A stretch of 22,633 nt of DNA from Cloacibacterium caeni_C (GTDB lineage: Bacteria > Bacteroidota > Bacteroidia > Flavobacteriales > Weeksellaceae), in assembly GCA_002422665.1 (NCBI GenBank), contig DITA01000111.1:1-22633 (forward strand), read 5' to 3'. How positions within the stretch are numbered: the stretch's first letter is position 1; every line of letters starts with the position of its first letter. A program made the translations under genes and the position numbers. Positions 13,821-19,662 of this stretch are shown here, one piece after another. A model generated the notes under the pieces. That model did not search any database, was not told the origin of the DNA, and saw nothing but the letters and a program-made list of their open reading frames with translations.

Positions 13821-14590
13821 GTTAAAAATTCTTTTACCGCTTGATTGAAATCTTTTGGGTTTTCGGCTTGAAGCCAGTGTCCAGCATTAGCAATAGAAAC
13901 CAATTGATATTTCGGGAACTGTTGGCGCATCAATAATTCATCTTGCGGAAGGATATAATGAGATTTTGCACCTGCTAAAAACAAAGTTTCGCCCTCGAAT
14001 TTTCCAAATTTTATGGCATTGGCAACGAAATCATTGTATTTTTCGGCCAAAGTATTAATGTTAAAACGCAAATTGAGTTTTTTATCTTCCGTCCAATACA
14101 AGTTTTTAGTCAAAAACTGAATCACAAATTTCTCTGGAATATATTGAGCCAAGACATTTTCCACGTCTTGTCTTGATTTAACCTCATCGAAATTTACCGA
14201 TTGAAGCGCTTTGATAATTCCCTGATGATGTGGAGGATACGCTTTTGGAGCGATGTCTGCTACAATCAGTTTTTCTACTTTTTCGGGATAGGAAATGGCG
14301 AAAGTCATCACTGCTTTTCCGCCGAGAGAATGGCCCAGAAGATTGGCTTTTTCGATGCCGTGAAAATTCATATAATTGAGAATATCTTCTGCCAAAACTT
14401 GGTGATTCATCTCGTCTGAATGAAAACTTTTTCCGTGGTTTCTTAAATCAATCAAATGAGTTGGAAACAATTCTCCAAACTCTTTCCCGAAACTTCCCCA
14501 ATTATCTAGCATCCCGAAAAGACCATGAAAAACCAGCAATGGCGTTCCTTTTTTTTCTTGTCCGTATATTTTTGAATGTAAAATTTGCAT
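13817..14590 (-). CDS. Alpha/beta-hydrolase, YbfF-like esterase
   Basis: 257 residues when started at the ATG at 14590 (MQILHSKIYG), which fits the family N-terminus; an upstream in-frame ATG at 14605 would lie in a repeat-derived leader and is less likely. PLLVFHGLFGMLDNW (17-31) gives the oxyanion HG motif, HLIDLRNHGKS (45-55) is typical of the YbfF group, and GHSLGG (86-91) carries the nucleophile Ser88. The IVADIAPKAYPPHHQGIIKAL segment also matches YbfF. The catalytic His is in NAGHWLQAENP near the C-terminus. It is cytoplasmic (no signal). Substrates of YbfF include acyl thioesters and esters in E. coli; for this protein the substrate is unknown. It lies 27 bp after the small membrane protein gene on the same strand, downstream of pdxJ. 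Confidence 0.88.
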   Translation of the reverse strand: MQILHSKIYGQEKKGTPLLVFHGLFGMLDNWGSFGKEFGELFPTHLIDLRNHGKSFHSDEMNHQVLAEDILNYMNFHGIEKANLLGHSLGGKAVMTFAISYPEKVEKLIVADIAPKAYPPHHQGIIKALQSVNFDEVKSRQDVENVLAQYIPEKFVIQFLTKNLYWTEDKKLNLRFNINTLAEKYNDFVANAIKFGKFEGETLFLAGAKSHYILPQDELLMRQQFPKYQLVSIANAGHWLQAENPKDFNQAVKEFLT

Positions 14591-14599
14591 ATTTTTTTC

Positions 14600-14612
14600 A
14601 CGCAAAGTGCGC
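14600..14612. repeat. ACGCAANGTGCGC leader motif, copy 2 (hydrolase gene)
   Basis: ACGCAAAGTGCGC lies 9 bp upstream of the hydrolase ATG at 14590 and differs at one base from the motif upstream of mvaD. It contains CGCA-AAG-TGCG. Both copies are followed, in the coding direction, by an A-rich stretch that runs into the ATG. Confidence 0.6.
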
Positions 14613-14617
14613 TGTTT

Positions 14618-14926
14618 TTATTTAATTTTTGATTTGAAAATAGATTTGAATAAAAATGAAACTAAACACAAAGATAGAAATGTAAAAACAAACATTATAA
14701 GTTGGATTATGAAGACTGGAATCAAATTATCTGCTTCCGCATATCTATATACAAGACTAAAAATTATAACTGGCATAGTCCAAATTAATACAAATAAAGA
14801 CCAATCACCATAAAACAAATCCTTAGGATACATTGAACAAACTGCTAAAGTTCCTATTCCAACATAAATTGCTGAAATAATCAATTCTATTTTCCTATAT
14901 TTTATGAACGATTTAAACTCTTTCAT
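14618..14926 (-). CDS. Small membrane protein downstream of pdxJ
   Basis: 102 residues with three hydrophobic stretches (about 13-32, 43-60 and 68-94) and positively charged ends (MKEFKSFIKYRKIE at the start, FKSIFKSKIK at the end). No family recognised. Its ATG directly follows the TAA of pdxJ with no gap (TAAATG), implying translational coupling. A plus-strand ORF over the same bases (14607-14813) has no start context and is taken as a shadow. Confidence 0.72.
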   Translation of the reverse strand: MKEFKSFIKYRKIELIISAIYVGIGTLAVCSMYPKDLFYGDWSLFVLIWTMPVIIFSLVYRYAEADNLIPVFIIQLIMFVFTFLSLCLVSFLFKSIFKSKIK

Positions 14927-15646
14927 TTACCATTTCGCTAGTCTTTTCAAATAAGCTTGAATAGTGTTTTCTAAACCTAAATACAATGCTTCAGAGATTA
15001 AAGCATGACCAATAGAAACTTCCAATAAATTAGGAATATTATCGGCGAAATACTTTAAATTGTCAAGAGATAAATCGTGTCCTGCATTAATTCCTAAACC
15101 GTATTTTGTAGCTTCTACTGCTGTTTCGTAATAGGGTTTTATAGCAGCTTCTTTGTCGGCTTCGTAATTTTTGGCATAAGCTTCTGTGTACAATTCAATT
15201 CTGTCTGTTCCTGTTTCTGCGGCAAATTTCACCATTGCAGGGTTTGGGTCAAGAAAAATAGACGTTCTAATTCCTGCATTTTTAAATTCTGCAATCACCG
15301 ATTTCAAAAAATCTAGATTTTTCTCGCAATCCCAACCTGCATTAGAAGTGATGGCATCATCAGCATCTGGAACCAAAGTAACTTGTTCTGGTTTTACTTC
15401 TAAAACCATATCAATAAAAGGACGATGAGGATTTCCCTCGATATTAAATTCTGTATAAACCAAAGGTTTTAAATCGTACACATCTTTTCTGGTGATGTGT
15501 CTTTCGTCTGGTCTTGGATGGATGGTAATTCCTTGTCCGCCAAATTCCTGAATTTTAATCGCCGCTTCGGTTACACTTGGGGTTTCTGCGCCTCTTGCAT
15601 TTCTGATGGTCGCGATTTTATTGATATTTACTGATAATTTTGTCAT
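14927..15646 (-). CDS. pdxJ: Pyridoxine 5'-phosphate synthase
   Basis: A 239-residue TIM-barrel enzyme that condenses 1-deoxyxylulose 5-phosphate and 3-amino-2-oxopropyl phosphate to pyridoxine 5'-phosphate (DXP-dependent vitamin B6 route). Visible landmarks: LSVNINKIATIRNARG (4-19), GQGITIHPRPDERHI with His43, Arg45 and His50 in the active site, TEFNIEGNP, QVTLVPD, RTSIFLDPN, and GLGINAGHDL with the C-terminal phosphate-binding GHALI. All core residues seem present and the length is normal. The leader is a CTAAAAT heptamer array that ends one or two bases before the start codon; the first codons can pair with a sequence upstream of the array. The next gene starts immediately after its stop codon. 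Confidence 0.94.
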   Translation of the reverse strand: MTKLSVNINKIATIRNARGAETPSVTEAAIKIQEFGGQGITIHPRPDERHITRKDVYDLKPLVYTEFNIEGNPHRPFIDMVLEVKPEQVTLVPDADDAITSNAGWDCEKNLDFLKSVIAEFKNAGIRTSIFLDPNPAMVKFAAETGTDRIELYTEAYAKNYEADKEAAIKPYYETAVEATKYGLGINAGHDLSLDNLKYFADNIPNLLEVSIGHALISEALYLGLENTIQAYLKRLAKW

Positions 15647-15647
15647 T

Positions 15648-15687
15648 ATTTTAGATTTTAGATTTTAGATTTTAGATTTTAGATTTT
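15648..15687. repeat. Heptamer array ATTTTAG x5 in the pdxJ leader
   Basis: Five perfect ATTTTAG units (15648-15682) plus a partial sixth. In the coding direction the unit is CTAAAAT. The array is flanked by a perfect 9-bp inverted repeat, AATTTTGTC (15636-15644) and GACAAAATT (15688-15696); the left arm overlaps pdxJ codons 1-4. Confidence 0.9.
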
Positions 15688-15733
15688 GACAAAATTCGTC
15701 CCACTTCTATAATCCTATTTCTAAAATTTTATA

Positions 15734-16975
15734 TTATACTTTACTTATTTGCATGATTTCAAGGTCAAATTCTTGTGCTGCGGTAAGAATATGGTCAAAA
15801 ATATCTGCCTGAATTCTTTCGTAATCTACCAATTCTGCTTTATTGGCAAAACAATAAATTTCTAAAGGCATTCCTTGAGGTGAAATTTCTAGCTGACGAA
15901 CCAAAACGATTTCGTCCTGATCTACTTTTGGATTATTTTTGAGATAATTCAATACATAATTTCTAAAAAGTCCGATGTTGGTTAACTGTTGACCATTGAT
16001 AATTCTTTCAGCATGTGGAATATTCTTCTTGCTTTCTGCAATTTCGCGAAGTTTTCTATCCATATATTCAGAAATCAAGTTGATGTCTTTTACTTTTTCA
16101 TAAAATTCATCATCCACAAATTTGAAAGACTTGATATTAAAATAAATCGAACGCTTAATTCTTCGGCTACTACCTTCGTACATTACTTGGTGATTTCTGA
16201 TTTCCGTAGAAAGCAAATCATAGGTAGGAATTGTGGAAATAGTTTTGTCAAAATTCTGGATTTTCGTGGTTAAAAGATTGATATCCATAATATTTCCTTC
16301 GATATTATATTTAGGAATACCAATCCAATCGCCAATTTTAAGGTTTTTAGAAGTAGAAACGTGCACTCCAGTTACAAAACCTAAAATGGTATCTCTGAAA
16401 ACCAAAAGAACTACCGCTGTTACAGCTCCTAAAACGCCTAAAACAGTCTGAAGTTCTATTCCAAAAATTACAAAAATTCCTATTAATGAAAAAACAACAG
16501 TTCCAAAAATTCTAATGGTTTCAGAAAGCGCTTTGATAGCAGTTATTCTATAATTATCCTTGTTTTGAATGTAATAATTTTCTAAAGCTTTGGCGAATCG
16601 ATAAGCCAAGAAAGCAATGACCATTACTTGCCCAAAAACAATTAATCTTCCTACATAAATATGCGTTTTTGGGTGAATAACCGCAAAAATTTCATCATAT
16701 ATAAGGTAAACAAAAAACAAAGTGAAAAAATGCCCAATAGAACGCCAAGCTTTTTGTTTATATACTTCTTTTAGAATGGGTTTGCTTTTAAAAACATTGA
16801 CCAAAAATCTAGAAAAGAATTTCCAAAACATTACTGAAATAAAATCAATAACGATAAAAACCAAGCATAAAAAAAGGATTTTAAATCCAATAGTAGCCGG
16901 CAAAGTCAATTCTTCTGTAAAATTTTCTTTTACAAACTGACCAATTTCTAAACTCCATTTTCTTAATAATCCCAT
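15734..16975 (-). CDS. MscS-type mechanosensitive channel family protein
   Basis: 413 residues starting at the ATG at 16975. Five hydrophobic segments lie in the first about 195 residues; the last, VLGVLGAVTAVVLLVFRDTILGFVTGV, is the pore-lining TM3 of the MscS family with its Gly/Ala spacing. After it come VSTSKNLKIGDWIGIP and GNIMDINLLTTKIQNFDKTISTIPTYDLL, the conserved beta domain, then an alpha/beta C-terminal domain. Extra N-terminal helices resemble the E. coli YbdG subgroup rather than minimal MscS. It should protect the inner membrane against hypo-osmotic shock. A TTG further upstream at 16993 falls in the -7 box and is rejected as start. The gene is divergent from the DUF456 gene. 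Confidence 0.9.
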   Translation of the reverse strand: MGLLRKWSLEIGQFVKENFTEELTLPATIGFKILFLCLVFIVIDFISVMFWKFFSRFLVNVFKSKPILKEVYKQKAWRSIGHFFTLFFVYLIYDEIFAVIHPKTHIYVGRLIVFGQVMVIAFLAYRFAKALENYYIQNKDNYRITAIKALSETIRIFGTVVFSLIGIFVIFGIELQTVLGVLGAVTAVVLLVFRDTILGFVTGVHVSTSKNLKIGDWIGIPKYNIEGNIMDINLLTTKIQNFDKTISTIPTYDLLSTEIRNHQVMYEGSSRRIKRSIYFNIKSFKFVDDEFYEKVKDINLISEYMDRKLREIAESKKNIPHAERIINGQQLTNIGLFRNYVLNYLKNNPKVDQDEIVLVRQLEISPQGMPLEIYCFANKAELVDYERIQADIFDHILTAAQEFDLEIMQISKV

Positions 16976-16990
16976 AAAGCTAAATTTACG

Positions 16991-16998
16991 CAAAAATA
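16991..16998 (-). promoter_or_regulatory. -7 promoter box of the MscS-type gene
   Basis: On the minus strand it reads TATTTTTG (perfect TAnnTTTG). Predicted start site about 16987, about 12 nt before the ATG at 16975. No -33 TTG is obvious. Confidence 0.55.
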
Positions 16999-17058
16999 AA
17001 AAATATCATTGGGAATTTGCTTTTATTTATTACTTTTAACCAAACTAATTAAGGATTT

Positions 17059-17544
17059 ATGGAGCAAAATATTATTACCATTGTCTCACTTATCATCATA
17101 GGAATAGGAATTCTAGGAACTTTCTTGCCTGTTTTACCAGGATTAGCGGTGAGTTTTGTAGGATTAATTCTTTACAAATACGGTGCAAATCCAGATTTTT
17201 CTATTTGGTACATTGTTATTTTTGGGATTTTAACACTCATTTCATTGGTGCTGAATTACATTATTCCCATCAAAACCACTGAGAAATATGGCGGCAGCAA
17301 TTACGGAAAATACGGCGGTTTCATCGGGACGATTGTAGGTTTATTTTTTCCACCACTTGGTTTTCTTATTGGTATGTTATTAGGTGTTTTTTTAGGAGAA
17401 CTCTTGCATGACAGAAACGACAAACAAAAAGCACTCAAAGCTACAAAAGGTGCTTTCATTGGCTTTATCTACGGAACGGGTTTTAATCTTATGGTAGGAT
17501 TGGCAATGTTTTTGGTAGTACTTATTAACATCTTCAATTCTTAA
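17059..17544 (+). CDS. DUF456-family membrane protein
   Basis: A 161-residue membrane protein with about four hydrophobic segments. The pattern ILGTFLPVLPGLAVSFVGLILYKYG, then a second helix ending in IKTTEKYGGSNYGKYGGFIGTIVGLFFPPLGFLIGMLLGVFLGELL, is typical of DUF456: glycine-rich paired helices with a GxxxG-rich loop and the FPPLG segment. The role of the family is not established. The ATG at 17059 is 83 bp from the divergent channel gene. A lipoprotein gene follows 4 bp after the stop, so both are probably cotranscribed. Confidence 0.87.
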   Translation: MEQNIITIVSLIIIGIGILGTFLPVLPGLAVSFVGLILYKYGANPDFSIWYIVIFGILTLISLVLNYIIPIKTTEKYGGSNYGKYGGFIGTIVGLFFPPLGFLIGMLLGVFLGELLHDRNDKQKALKATKGAFIGFIYGTGFNLMVGLAMFLVVLINIFNS

Positions 17545-17548
17545 AAAC

Positions 17549-18028
17549 ATGAACACTAAATTCTTAATATTAGCAGCAGCTACCTTTTTGGTAACTCAAT
17601 GCACTTGTCAACAAAAATCTACAGAAATGAAAATGCCTGTAACCAGCTCTCAAGAAGTAAATTCTACCTATCCTACAGAAAAACCAGAATCTGGCGTTAC
17701 TCGTTTGATCGAAAAACAGAATATCTTTTTAGAAAAAGAAAAAGTAAACATCACCTTTAATAAAGTGACCGAAGACAACAGATGTCCTATGAACGCTCGT
17801 TGTGTTTGGGCAGGTTATGCTTCCGCAGAGATAGAAGTGATGAGTGTGCATTCTAGACCTAGAAAATTCATCGTTTCTACGATAGATGATGCTGGAAAAA
17901 ACCTTAAAAATTCTTTCGTTTTTAATGGTCACAAATACACGCTTGTGAATTTTTATCCTGCCAATTCTACAGAAGTAAACTTTGAAAAACTGAAAGGAAA
18001 ATACGTGGTAGATATTAAGGTAGAATAA
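17549..18028 (+). CDS. Putative lipoprotein with a CPxxxxCxWxG motif
   Basis: 159 residues. The hydrophobic N-terminus (MNTKFLILAAATFLVTQC) ends in a possible lipobox (LVTQ then Cys18), so a lipoprotein is likely, though Gln before Cys is not ideal. The mature part starts with a low-complexity linker (residues 21-50), then a beta-rich domain with EDNRCPMNARCVWAGYASAEIEV (75-97): two close cysteines (79 and 85) and a Trp-Ala-Gly turn. I have seen this Cys-Pro...Cys-x-Trp-x-Gly signature in many uncharacterised Bacteroidota proteins; no activity is known to me. It lies 4 bp after the DUF456 gene on the same strand. Confidence 0.78.
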   Translation: MNTKFLILAAATFLVTQCTCQQKSTEMKMPVTSSQEVNSTYPTEKPESGVTRLIEKQNIFLEKEKVNITFNKVTEDNRCPMNARCVWAGYASAEIEVMSVHSRPRKFIVSTIDDAGKNLKNSFVFNGHKYTLVNFYPANSTEVNFEKLKGKYVVDIKVE

Positions 18029-18098
18029 TTTTTGGGCGTGTCTTTTTCGCCAAAACTTTTGCCAACAACCGAAAAAAGACCGCGCTTTCCGTTACAAT

Positions 18099-18141
18099 CT
18101 TTTTTTCGGTGGCTTCGTCAAGCTCAGCTTCCGAAAAAAAG
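18099..18141. repeat. Palindrome with inner hairpin between convergent genes
   Basis: CTTTTTTTCGG (18099-18109) pairs perfectly with CCGAAAAAAAG (18131-18141). The 21-base loop contains AAGC-TCA-GCTT (18120-18130). It lies between the lipoprotein gene and ung, which converge, so it may end transcription on both sides, but the stem lacks the GC-rich stem plus T-run order of a standard terminator. The surrounding 18029-18191 also has a repeat-like character (GCAATCGCTCACGC and similar) and no ORF. Confidence 0.7.
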
Positions 18142-18191
18142 GATTTCCACTGCAATCGCTCACGCAAAAGAACGATAAATCATAAGATTCA

Positions 18192-18833
18192 CTACCAGTT
18201 TATCGGTTTCTTATTTTTAGAAATCAGATATTCATTAATTTTAGAAAAAGGTCTACTTCCGTAGAAACCTCTATATACAGAAAACGGAGAAGGATGCGCC
18301 GACTGAATGATAAAATGCTTCGTTTCATCTATGAGTGAAGCTTTTTTTTGTGCAAAAGCGCCCCACAAAACAAAAACCACATTTTCTTTTTTCTCAGAAA
18401 TTTCTTTAATGATAAAATCTGTAAATTTTTCCCAGCCCAAATCTTTGTGAGAATTCGGTTCATGCGCACGAACTGTTAAAGTAGCATTGAGCAATAAAAC
18501 ACCTTGTTTCGCCCAAGAATCTAATTCATTGGAGGTTTTTACAATTCCCAAATCGTCTTTCAGTTCTGTAAAAATATTTTTGAGAGAAGGTGGCGCTTTT
18601 ACCAAATCAGAAACCGAAAAACACAAACCATTTGCCTGAAAATCATTATGATACGGATCTTGACCAATAATCACTACTTCCACTTCATCAAAAGGAGTAA
18701 GTTCAATCGCTCGGAAAATTTGATTTTTTGGTGGGAAACATTTGGTTGTAGCATATTCATTTTTCACTTTTTGCCAAAGCGTTTCAAAATATTCAGTATT
18801 TTTTATTGGGGCAAGAATTTCTGTCCAAGTCAT
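18192..18833 (-). CDS. ung: Uracil-DNA glycosylase (family 1)
   Basis: 213 residues starting at the ATG at 18833 (MTWTEILAPIKN), which aligns with the usual Ung N-terminus; an in-frame ATG at 18887 would add 18 residues translated through an octamer repeat array and is rejected. The catalytic motif GQDPYH is at 57-62 with Asp59, followed by QANGLCFSV. LLLNATLTVR, then VFVLWGAFAQKK, precede the second motif SAHPSPFSVYRGFYGSRPFSK with His180. These are the hallmark motifs of family 1 enzymes that excise uracil from DNA to start base-excision repair. Length is slightly below the typical 220-230 residues but no motif is missing. It lies 58 bp after the lipoprotein gene on the same strand. Confidence 0.95.
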   Translation of the reverse strand: MTWTEILAPIKNTEYFETLWQKVKNEYATTKCFPPKNQIFRAIELTPFDEVEVVIIGQDPYHNDFQANGLCFSVSDLVKAPPSLKNIFTELKDDLGIVKTSNELDSWAKQGVLLLNATLTVRAHEPNSHKDLGWEKFTDFIIKEISEKKENVVFVLWGAFAQKKASLIDETKHFIIQSAHPSPFSVYRGFYGSRPFSKINEYLISKNKKPINW

Positions 18834-18838
18834 GATTT

Positions 18839-18878
18839 GTTGTAAAGTTGTGAATTTGTTGAGTTGTAAAGTTGCATT
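18839..18878. repeat. Octamer array (GTTGTAAA) upstream of ung
   Basis: Units GTTGTAAA, GTTGTGAA, TTTGTTGA, GTTGTAAA, GTTGCATT in exact 8-bp register, immediately upstream of the ung ATG. The unit is the reverse complement (rotated) of TTACAACT seen upstream of mutS2. Confidence 0.75.
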
Positions 18879-18891
18879 TTTTTGCAAAAAA

Positions 18892-19578
18892 CTACAAACT
18901 TTCTTTCTTAATAATTTTAGAAAATTGTTTTTCTAGTTGTTTATTGTTCTTACTAATCGTGTCTAATTTTCCATTATTGAACTGTAAAAAAAAGTAATGA
19001 TTTTCTTTGTAATTTGGCAATTTAGGTTCTTCGTCTACCGAGTTATCATGCTCAAATTTTTCCCAAACAAAAAAATTGAATAGCTGATTGTTTTTAAAAA
19101 TCCATGATTTTGTTTCCCAAATATCACCTGCATCTCCTCCAAAATCTGCTAATTGCCTATAATCTGTTATTATTTCTTTTTGCTTATTATAGTTAAAAAA
19201 TTTCACAGAAGAAGCATCATATTCTCCTCCAACTCTTGCAATTAATCCTAAATTATTTTTGTCTATATCAAATTTATATACCGCATAAGCATCAACTTTA
19301 TTCATATCAAAAATTGAAATTTCTTTCGGAAAAAAAATTGAATCTGATGCGTCTAATAATTTTCCTTTATACTCAAATTTTTCATCATAAATGTCTTCCG
19401 CTGAAAACACTTTAAGCGTATCAAAATCTACGGTTTTAAATTGGTCTAAAAATTTTTGATTTTTACTTACCCAAACTTTCATTTCTGGTACTTTTTCTTT
19501 TTTTATTTCAGTTTTTGAAACTTCCTTTTTACAAGAAATCAAACTTAAAACAGTAAAAATCGCTATTAGTTTTTTCAT
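18892..19578 (-). CDS. Putative lipoprotein, unknown function
   Basis: 228 residues from the ATG at 19578; MKKLIAIFTVLSLISC gives a good lipobox (LISC, Cys16) followed by KKEVSK, so the protein should be lipid-anchored and, having Lys after Cys, may be sorted outward in this phylum. Another ATG at 19587 adds three residues. The mature part is charged (KKEVSKTEIKKEK) and then carries an alternating beta pattern (YAVYKFDIDKNNLGLIARVGGEYDASSVKFFNYNKQKE, then WETKSWIFKNNQLFNFFVWEKFEHD). I recognise no family. Repeats of the same octamer unit lie on either side of the gene, in opposite orientation. Divergent from mutS2. Confidence 0.75.
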   Translation of the reverse strand: MKKLIAIFTVLSLISCKKEVSKTEIKKEKVPEMKVWVSKNQKFLDQFKTVDFDTLKVFSAEDIYDEKFEYKGKLLDASDSIFFPKEISIFDMNKVDAYAVYKFDIDKNNLGLIARVGGEYDASSVKFFNYNKQKEIITDYRQLADFGGDAGDIWETKSWIFKNNQLFNFFVWEKFEHDNSVDEEPKLPNYKENHYFFLQFNNGKLDTISKNNKQLEKQFSKIIKKESL

Positions 19579-19613
19579 AAAATCCATTTCCTCAAATTTA
19601 CAAAAATCATCGG

Positions 19614-19653
19614 AACGATTTTACAACTTTACAATTCAACGACTTTACATTAT
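19614..19653. repeat. Octamer array (TTACAACT) upstream of mutS2
   Basis: Units AACGATTT, TACAACTT, TACAATTC, AACGACTT, TACATTAT in exact 8-bp register. The last unit overlaps the first bases of the TATCTTTG -7 box. It is the inverted counterpart of the array upstream of ung, about 780 bp away. Confidence 0.7.
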
Positions 19654-19658
19654 CTTTG
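19651..19658 (+). promoter_or_regulatory. -7 promoter box of mutS2
   Basis: TATCTTTG matches TAnnTTTG perfectly. If the start site is about 4 nt downstream of the box, it falls at about 19662, one base before the GTG start codon at 19663, so the mRNA may be leaderless. Confidence 0.55.
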
Positions 19659-19662
19659 CATT

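Noticed and set aside
14607..14813. Plus-strand ORF opposite the small membrane protein
   Set aside because: No start context, and the minus-strand frame is directly coupled to pdxJ with a hydrophobic pattern.
15648..15687. CRISPR array
   Set aside because: Units are 7 bp without spacers; no cas genes.
16976..16993. TTG start upstream of the MscS-type gene
   Set aside because: The TTG is the end of the -7 box itself; the ATG at 16975 is preferred.
18834..18887. Upstream ATG of ung
   Set aside because: The added 18 residues are translated from an octamer array and do not resemble Ung N-termini.
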